Source: Sinotaia quadrata
Lineage: Eukaryota > Mollusca > Gastropoda > Architaenioglossa > Viviparidae
Length of the DNA stretch: 64,000 nt
Assembly: GCA_028829895.1 (NCBI GenBank)
Contig: CM054179.1
Location: forward strand, 71,672,391 to 71,736,390
Reading direction: 5' to 3'
Each line of letters opens with the position of its first letter. The first letter of the stretch is position 1. The translations under genes and the position numbers were made by a program. Shown piece by piece: positions 50,494-59,254 of this stretch. The notes under the pieces were generated by a model. It was given only the letters and a program-made list of their open reading frames with translations. It was not told the DNA's origin and did no database searches.

Positions 50494-50829
50494 GCTTTCT
50501 CTGGACATACAATTTCGGCTTTTTTTACAAGGCGTTGCTTTACGAAATCTCCTTCACTGTAAGATTTCCCACTCTTGGCTTTCTCTGGACATACATTTTC
50601 GGCTGTTTTTACAAGGCGTTGCTTTACGAAATCTCCTTCACTGTAAGATTTCCCACTCTTGGCTTTCTCTGGACATACAATTTCGGCTGTTTTTACAAGG
50701 CATTGCTTTACGAAATCTCCTTCACTGTAAGATTTCCCACTCTTGGTTTTCTCTGGACATACAATTTCGGCTGTTTTTACAAGGCATTGCTTTACGAAAT
50801 CTCCTTCACTGTAAGATTTCCCACTCATG
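50494..50829 (-). repeat. Four 84-base tandem copies of a transposase segment
   Basis: A unit of exactly 84 bases (anchor gctttctctgg at 50494, 50578 and onward) is repeated four times in frame on the minus strand. Each encodes 28 residues close to GKSYSEGDFVKQCLVKTAEI then VCPEKAKS, a piece that occurs once in ordinary GTF2IRD2-type transposases. The frame stays open through all four copies and runs on to NTDAERI. Confidence 0.92.
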
Positions 50830-51601
50830 GCGATCATTCAGCTTTCATAACTTGCATTAACGGAAGCGATATTCCCTTTCTGAATTTTCGTAAAACAGGT
50901 CTGTTGTGTTCCTTGAATCTTGAAACACGCATTGGGCCTTCATATTTATCGATGGTTCGTTTCATAATGTCTTTTCAAGTTGTACTCTTTTGACGTGGCG
51001 ATGCAGTTGTTGCAAATTATACAATGTATCTTTCCGTTCATCGTTCTGCAAAAATACTGCAATTCCTAATAATTCCTGAAACATTCGCCCTTCTTCTTTC
51101 AATTTCCCTTTTTTCTTAGCTGGAGGAACACTAACCATTTTAAAAGGGAAAAAAATTTAGAAATTTTGAAAGAAAGTTTTCTGTTTACAACTATTAATGG
51201 CCTTCGCATGATTCACTGGAAGTTAAAAATAGTTACCAAAAATCGCAGAGAAAAGATAGAATCGAAAAATTGCGTTGTGTTTTAAAATTTACATTACGAA
51301 GATAAAATGTGCTTGTGAGGGCCGCAGGTGTGCTTATAAAGGGCATTCACTCTGTATAACAGTACAATCGATGTAAACACAGCGTGTAAATAATCTAACT
51401 AAAACATGAGGATAACAGATAAATAATTCTATACTGTACAAGCAATTTAGCAGAGTATTAAACCGTATGTAGCTAATTGTACACATAAACAAAGCACATA
51501 TTTATATAAGTAAGCATTTGACGTATGCACGTTTTTGTTTCTTTCTAAATGAACTATTTATCATAAGAAATGGTGTGAACCAATACTAAATATGTATTTG
51601 T

Positions 51602-51695
51602 GACGCTAACGCCACCTAATTAATGGTTGTGATAATTATTATTAATTATCCATAACTAATTACAAGTGGTGAGAGTCTTAATTTATGTTATTAAT
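51602..51695. repeat. Dispersed repeat, copy 2
   Basis: Second copy of the roughly 105-base sequence at 13736-13845, same orientation, beginning 'gacgctaacgccacctaatt' and ending 'gagtcttaatttatgttatt'. The two copies are about 38 kb apart. Confidence 0.8.
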
Positions 51696-52089
51696 ATGGA
51701 AGCACACCAACTTGAACATAATCTGCACGCACGCACATAGTTAGATAGCCAGTTAAAGAAGATTATATTACCTCACAGTTTTACACCGGTTTATAGTCAT
51801 AAGACTTAAAACCAATAGAACAGGAATCAACTTCGAATATATATTAAAAAAAACAAAACATATTTCAAGGTCAACATTCCAAACGTTCAAGCAAAGTTTA
51901 AGTAGCCAATAACTTTAATAAATCATTTATTTATTTATTAGTCTTATTTTTAGGATTAAAAGTAGAATAAAAGCCCAAACTCCCGATCATGTACGAGATC
52001 GCCACACGACAACACAAAGTGACTAAAATACTCTGGGCTATAAGTCCAGTCAAGGTTCTTGATTATTTTGTTCTACTTGCATTTAAGGT

Positions 52090-52200
52090 TTGCACTTGCA
52101 CGAGACGCTCCTGCCGGGCGTTCAACAGCGAGAGTTAACGTTCGTCGCTAAACGTTACGCCGCCGTTAGCTCTATTGAACGCACGGCTGTTTCCTTTTTT
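52090..52200 (+). promoter_or_regulatory. CpG-rich patch, candidate promoter of the C2-domain gene
   Basis: About 110 bases with roughly a dozen CpG dinucleotides (for example 'acgttacgccgccgttagct') in AT-rich DNA, about 1.4 kb upstream of the first coding exon of the synaptotagmin-like gene and in the right place for a 5' non-coding exon or promoter. No direct evidence of transcription. Confidence 0.25.
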
Positions 52201-52599
52201 CAAGTGGTATACCTTCAGTATAAAAGAGTGCCTTTTTGGCCTTCATTATGCTTGTTTGTGTACATTGGTAACATACAAAATCTGGCAGAAACACGTTGTT
52301 TTGATCGTATATATTGCAGTATCCATTCGGATTATGAATTTGAAATTTTATCTGTACGGTTGACCTAAATTCCTCTTCACTTGGTCTTAATTCCTTTTAA
52401 AAATAGTGACATATCACATCAGTAATATATAATTATAATATAAAGTAATCAATGACATTAAACAGTAAACTATAGTCAGGGACATATTACAGAGTAATTT
52501 GTACTTTTAGTGACATTTTACACAGCAATCTATTATCATATATATATATATTATATTATATATTATATATATATATATATTAAATACAAATATTTAAAA

Positions 52600-53075
52600 A
52601 AAATGTACATATAGGCCAATTCTGAGTGTGATATGGATGGAGAAGAAATATGTACATACAGGCCTAATGAGTGTGACGTGTGATTAGAACATATATATAT
52701 ATACAAATACTCAGTGTGATGTGTAAGGGGAACAAATATTTGTATATTAAACTGAGTGTGTTGTGTAAGGAGAACAAATACACATGTATACAAATACTGA
52801 GTGTTATGTGTAAGGAGAACAAATATGTGTATATACTGTGTTGTGTAAGGAGAACAAATACATATGTATACAAATACTGAGTGTTATGTGTAAGGAAGAC
52901 ATATGTGAATATACTGAAGTTGTGTAAGGAGAACAAATATGTGAATATACTGAGTGTGATGTGTAAGGAGAACAAATATGTGAATATACTGAGTGTGATG
53001 TTTAAGGAGAACAAATATGTGAATATACTGAGTGTGATGCATAGGAGAACAAATATATACAAATACTGAGTGTTA
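52600..53075. repeat. 'aaggagaacaaatatgtgaa' minisatellite
   Basis: About twelve units of 30-41 bases with 'taaggagaacaaatatgtga' and 'atatactgagtgtgatgt'. It is followed by unique sequence up to the first exon of the C2 gene. The 132-codon minus frame at 52664-53062 and the plus frames here are repeat read-through. Confidence 0.92.
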
Positions 53076-53580
53076 TATGAGATACACTGTCAATGAGATG
53101 AGTTGATAATGAGTCATCATTCTCAAATAAACTTACTAGTTGTTTTCATTAGAACTACAAATAACAGCAGCTATAATTTTTATATTTAGCACCATCTGAT
53201 CAACATAGAAATAATACATTAATAATGAATAAGGCTTTCTGAGATTTATTTTCAACAATATTTGTTTCACTTCAATTTACATATTTTAAAATTCTATTTT
53301 AAATTCCACTCTAATCATCTATTTTGTATAGAATTTTTACAAATTGTGTTTTTAAATCTATTCTGTTAATTTGTTGATAGATTTGTACCAGTTTCATTAT
53401 TGCTTCTCATCATCTTTTATATAGATCTTCATTTGATCTGTTTTAATTCACCGGTAATTATCATTTACAGATTTTTAAATTTAATTTTGTTAATATGTCT
53501 CCAGACATGACACAATCAAGGTATTATCAATAACTACATGTGCTTCTTGACGTGCAATCTCGCCAAGACGTGATCTCACC

Positions 53581-56500
53581 ATGGCAGACGCCATCATTCT
53601 TGACGTGTGGGACAAGCTGGCCATCGTTGCTGCAGCTATGATAGTGATTTTTATGGTGTTGGTTTGTGTCGTCTGCATTGTCAGTCCAGTATTTTGTCTG
53701 AACAGATATTGTCCGTGCAGAGACATCAGGGAACAAGGTAATTGGCAAGCTAGTGTAGAGACAGATAGCAAAACAATTTCCATACCCTCTCTTCATCAGA
53801 CAGTAATGGCTGTGGCTTGCCTTTACTTTCCAGGAAGTCACCTATTTCCTTTCTTAACTTAAATACTCTGCTCAGAACTTTCTCACAACTTAGCCATCTT
53901 ACTGCTGTGTAATATGGTAAATCTTGCGATTCTGTGTCTGTATCTTTCAACATGACTGTTTATGGTTGAGCCCATGTGACCTTATTAAATTCACCATCTT
54001 CACCACAGGATTCAGTACACTGCCAATGTCCATATATTTAGCACACAGTGAATAATACAGTGCAGGAACATTGGTGTGGAATGTTTTTCTCATTACACAT
54101 CTGCTTCACTTGTCCAACCAAGCCTTTTTTATGCCACTCATGTTATTTCCTCCATCAACAATCAGGCAACTGAGGTTAGTCCAGTCCAAGTTATAATCAG
54201 CAAATATTTTTTTCAGCTCATTGAATATATCCTCTCCGGTAACAGTGCCATACATGCTATGTAGGGAAGCCAGCTCTTGTGTTATGTTCATGTCTTCATC
54301 CACACCTCTAATGAACACAAGCAGTTGAGAGGTGGAACAGCTGTCCAGCGATTCATCCACTGCAATCGAAAAATGGCGAAACTTGCTTGCATTTATCGCT
54401 ATTTGAGTCAAATGTTTTCACCCATGTCTGCAACACGGCGGGCAATGATATTTGCACCCAAAGCTACATTTTTAAATTGTTTCGACTTTTCTGGGCAAAG
54501 TTCCTCAGCCATCTTCAACAAACATTCCTTCACTACTTCACCATCTGTAAACGGTTTGCCACTTTTAGCCAGGACTTAGGCAACTTTATAACTGGCCTTA
54601 GTTAAGGATTCATTTTCATTTGAGGATTTACTGAACAATGTCCTTTGAGATGTGAGTTGATTTTGTAATTTAGAAAATTTTTCGGCACGGACTTTACCCT
54701 CCAACTGTGCATATTTCTCCTGATGTTTGCTTAGATGATGACGGCGCAGGTTGTATTCTTTCATCACAGCCACGGTTTCGTTGCAAATCACACACAATGC
54801 TTTCTCGCTGGATTTGATGAAGAATTATTTCAAATTCCATTCTTCTTGAAATTGCCGACACTCAGGCCTGAAAATGGCGACTAATTTAGTCGCCATGGCT
54901 AGTGAAAAAAATAATTGGCGACTAAAAAAAAAACTTTAGTCGCCAACTGCGAGTGCGCTAAAATGAACTTTTTTGTGAACAACTATGGGTTTGTAAATTT
55001 TCCTTCCTTTCTTCTTCTCTCTATTGTTTTTGGTACGTACTCATGACATTCCTTTATCTCAACAAGTGAGTCAATAAGGGTAGTCCATGTACCGTGGCTT
55101 CTGTCTACGTCACTAAGTCCTTTAAGTGATTTATCTGCAGACAGCAGTTCTGCCCTGTCTCTGACAACAGCATCGTGCATACTCACCAGTATACCTGCAT
55201 TGTCATCGACCGTCTCTAGCAAGTACACCAGAAATACTAGATTTCGTCCCTGTACAGTTTTTGACTCTATCTTCTTCCATGTCACGTTTGGAAAAGAATT
55301 CTGTCTCAGTTCTGACAACTGTCATGCCATCTGAAGTAAATGAATTTATCATAGGCACATTGTCTCCGTCTGTATTGCTACCTATGCTGTCATCTGGATC
55401 AAATACTTCTGTTTCCCTGGCTGTCAATGTGTTAGCACTGGAAACCTCGCATAACGCAATAATCTTGTGTTTCAAAATTACGTCATGACTCACGTCAATC
55501 ACGGAGATCGAGATCTACCGATATCAGTCTTCGTAGTGACTCTCTCTTAAACTTCGGTCAGTAGACTTAGTCAACGTGTCACTGCCCTTTAACGGTACAC
55601 AACTGATAGAATTCGTCCCTATCTTCTCATGTGTATTGGTCCCATCAGTAAAATCAGTCAATGTGTTGCTAGAAGTTTCAACACACCTTTAAAGGTACAC
55701 AACTGATAGAATCTGCCTCTATCTTCTCATGCGTATTCACTCCGTCAATCAAGGTGTCACACGTACACGGCGGTGTATGTGTGTGTCCAAAATCTACACG
55801 TGTTAAGTGTTTAATAATGGCGTCATTTCTTATCTCTGTTTCAAGATCAAGCTTCCGTGGTGCGCTAACTGTTTCTGTACACTTCCAGCCTGAGAGTTCT
55901 GCTGCCAAGTGGACAAATTCATCTGGCAGGCCTAGAAAGTTACAATACACTGAGTGGCCGGATGTTCTGATCCCAGCAGATGATGATGATGATGATGATG
56001 ATGATTGATTATTGATAACTTTATCAGATTAAGTTGAAAGTAAAAATAAAAACATCACTGTAAAACAACACAAAATTGAGCTTTCGTTGTAAAAGACCTT
56101 CAGAAAATTAAAAAAAATTCAAACTGAAATATCATAGATGAAATCACACATTGATTTGTATAACACTGACATCATTCGCTCTCTTTCTCTCTCTCTCAAA
56201 CTCCCCCCCCCCCCAAATTATCTTAATAATATCTAGCTACTACTTTTATTAATAAAATTGACACGATACTATAGCTAATAACCACATGACCACCCAGATT
56301 ACCTGAACAAAACAGTATTTTTTTTTATGTTAGGCTATTTTGATTGTCTAGAAAAAAATTAAATTGGCTAGGAAACATTTTAGTTTGGCTAGTAAAATTT
56401 TTAGTTTGGCTAGTAAAATTTTTAGTTTGGCTAGTAAAATTTTTAAGTTACTAGCCAAAGGCTAGTGGGACTTTTTTTTCATTTTCAGGGCTGCCGACAC

Positions 56501-59175
56501 TCATCTTCAATTTTTCTTTTCCTCTTTTCGGCCATCGCTGGGCACTAAAATAAAGTGAATTCAACATGAATAAATAGTGAAACTGAAAGCATCTTGCACG
56601 CAATATCGCTCAAAAAACCTTATTATGCGAACTCATTTCGTCGCAATTATGGCTGCAGATGGCCCGAAACAATTTGTGGCAAGGTACTGTCTGTTAATTG
56701 CTTAATTATAAATTTATGATATTATATTCATAAATAATACACAAACAATAATTCTTTTTTACAATCAACACACACAGTCACCCGACGCGGTCTTTATCTC
56801 TCTATCAATGACAGGAACTATCCTAATCCTAAAACTTGCACTTGACCGTCTTTCTAATGTCATTACGCCATTTGGCAATTTACTATTGGCAATTTAGAAC
56901 AACTACTAGGAATTTATGGTTAAGCATATAGTCAGTACAGTCTCTAATTTATCTTACAACAATTCTCAAAAAATGTCATAATCAAAATTAGATACTAATA
57001 CAGTTTTAGACAATAAAAGAACTATCCTAAAACTTGCACTTGACCGTCTTTCTAATGTCATTACGTCATGTGGCAGCCCCACCCATCATCTGTGCCAAGT
57101 ACCTCTCTATCACAGCAACGAGCGTGGATAGTTAAAAGTTAACAACTTATTAAAGAAAAATAATAAATAACAATTAAAAGAGTTTTACAATTAAATGTCA
57201 TCAAAATCTCACACAAGGCTATTTCTCAGAGATAACAAATCCCTTTACAGCTTATCTCAAATAAAGCTCAAACAATTAGAAGAAAAATGGTTCATACAAA
57301 TTCCATAGAACAATTACTAGGAATTTATAGTTAAGTAGTTAGTACAATCTCTAATTTATCTTACAACAATTCTCAAAAAATGTCAATAATCAAAATTAGA
57401 TAGTAACACAGTTTTAGGCAATAAAAGACGTTAAGGGAGAATCAGAAAATAGATAAGGAATTTACGAATAATCAGATAAACAAGTACAGATTACAGTTAT
57501 TACACGAACAATACATAATAATGTTGACAGATGGTTAGGTAGATGTGTTAATGAGTGACCAGGCACGCATATTAATGTTGACAGAGCTTGCTTAGGTAGA
57601 TGTGTTAATGAGTGACCAGGCACGCATATTAATGTTGACAGAGCTTGCTTAGGTAGATGTGTTAATGAGTGACCAGGCACGCATATTAATGTTGACAGAG
57701 CTTGCTTAGGGAGATGTGTTAATGTAAGCGCAAGCTGAAATGCATAAAGAAAATGATTAGTATAAATTTTAATTATCAGTGTAAATATTCGATGATGACG
57801 TAAATAGTCAACTTTGTGTTTGCAGGCTGATCGATGTATAAAGCATTATTTAAACAATTTTGTTGGTCACTGTTGCTAGAAAGATCAGTTTATTAATTCG
57901 TTTAGTGTAAACAGACTGGTAAATTATCAATGCTAGAAAGATCAGTTTATTAATTCGTTTAGTGTAAACAGACTGGTAAATTATCAATGCTAGAAAGATC
58001 AGTTTATTAATTCGTTTAGTGTAAACAGACTGGTAAATTATTAATGCTGATAATTTAAATAGGCTCACAAGTGTAAATAATCAGATCAGTTTAAATTGAC
58101 TTATCATGTAAGACGGAACTAACTAATGAATGACTATATATTTTTTAATTTGTCTTTTTTAAATATATCTAGCAGGACTGAACTCGTACGGAGAAATTTA
58201 TTATCTACATGCAAATATACATTTTCTGAACTCATTTATGTAAACATTTTTTTCTGGAATCGTTGTTAAACTATATCGGGAATCTGGAATAATTTTTACA
58301 AGTATGTCTGGAGTCACTGATGCAAGTATTTCTGGAATCATTTATACAGTTTTATTCAAATAGTTCTACAGTAATTGTATACAATTATTTCAGTATTCAT
58401 GTCTTCAAATGTTTCTGCAGTCATTTATTCAAGCATTTCTGCAATCATTTATACAAATATTTCAGTAGTCATTTATAAAAATATTTAACTAGTAATTTAT
58501 TCAAATATTTCTACAGTAATTTATATAAATATTTCAGTAGTCATTTATACAAACATTTCAGTAATCATTTATACATATGTTTCAGTAATCATTTATTTAT
58601 TTATTCAAATGTTTCCGCAGTACTTTATACAATATTTTTGCAGTTCTTGATACGAATATTTCAAGAGTTATTTATTCAAATATTTATACAGTAATTTATG
58701 CAAACATTTCAGTAGTTATTTATTCAAACATTTCTACAGTAATTTATACAAACATTTCAGTAGTCATTTATTCAAACATTTCTACAGTAATTTATACAAA
58801 CATTTCAGTAGTCATTTATTCAAATATTTCTACAGTAATTTACACAAACATTTCAGTAGTTATTTATTCAAATATTTCTGCAGTAATTTATACAAACATT
58901 TCAGTAGTTATTTATTCAAATGTTTCTGCAGTCAATCACTCAAGCGTTGTGTTTCAGAAAAACTAATTCCGGTCTATGGAGCAATAGAATATGGGTCAGA
59001 TGTAGAACTTCAGTCTGTCAAAATGGTCTCACGTTCATCAGACCAAAGTCGCACATCCTACTGGCCACAGTTAGGTGCAATCAAAGAGTCGGATGCTTCG
59101 GATGGATTTTCTGACACAGGTACAGAGAGGATCGAAATGAAAAAGGTAGGGCACAGGTGACATCTACAGATCATC

Positions 59176-59254
<79 letters not shown>

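Larger units (their letters stand above)
49316..51345 (-). pseudogene. Decayed GTF2IRD2-like hAT transposon
   Basis: Minus-strand transposase pieces: near 51140 a start MVS.PPAKKKGKLKEEG region, 50829-50412 an N-terminal block ending in VCPEK...LSKDISLTRNTDAERI, and 50267-50037 DLSKLTCLSIDGVANMVGRQ followed by HFHCIIHQQNVC. This order is that of the GTF2IRD2-type hAT transposase, but the BED finger, catalytic middle and C-terminal parts are broken or missing. The left border looks like a terminal repeat (caggcatgtcaaact at 49316); the right end (gagggccgcagg near 51318) is degraded, and no target duplication was found. Confidence 0.8.
54863..56493. mobile_element. Nested hAT transposon, 1631 bp, with intact ends
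   Basis: It interrupts the older hAT relic just after its first dozen codons. It is flanked by the identical octamer CCGACACT (54855-54862 and 56494-56501). The ends are CAGGCCTGAAAATG (54863-54876) and, reversed, CAGCCCTGAAAATG (56480-56493). Just inside the left end is a perfect 23-base hairpin, ATGGCGACTAA and TTAGTCGCCAT around one T (54874-54896), with a second looser version at 54913-54946. Inside the right end, three units with 'gtttggctagtaaaattttt' lie at about 56382-56450. No hAT transposase motif is seen inside, so it is non-autonomous and carries unrelated coding-like sequence. Confidence 0.92.
53745..56535 (-). pseudogene. Truncated GTF2IRD2-like hAT transposase in intron 1 of the C2 gene
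   Basis: Minus-strand frames in transposase order: start MAEKRKRKIEDEC near 56535, interrupted by a nested element, then ALCVICNETVAVMKEYNLRR (54797 downward, BED-type finger with CxxC), KFRHFSIAVDESLD with FIRGVDEDMN and CLIVDGGNNMSG (54411-54106), and YTAVRWLSCEKVLSRVFKLR (53953-53750). These are standard GTF2IRD2-type blocks. Stops and frame shifts separate them. The relic ends abruptly near 53750, within about 20 bases of the splice donor at 53738, with no C-terminal dimerisation region and no visible left terminus. Confidence 0.85.

Noticed and set aside
53490..53841. Minus-strand frames over C2-gene exon 1
   Set aside because: They are shadows of the plus-strand exon, which has a membrane helix, matching splice phases and a continuing C2 domain.
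59113..59121. Alternative C2-gene exon 2 donor (ACAG/GTACAG)
   Set aside because: It would leave phase 1 against a phase-0 exon 3; the donor at 59146 (AAG/GTAGGG) fits the frame.
59058..59252. Cys-Val alternating frame
   Set aside because: It is a translation of an AC dinucleotide microsatellite.
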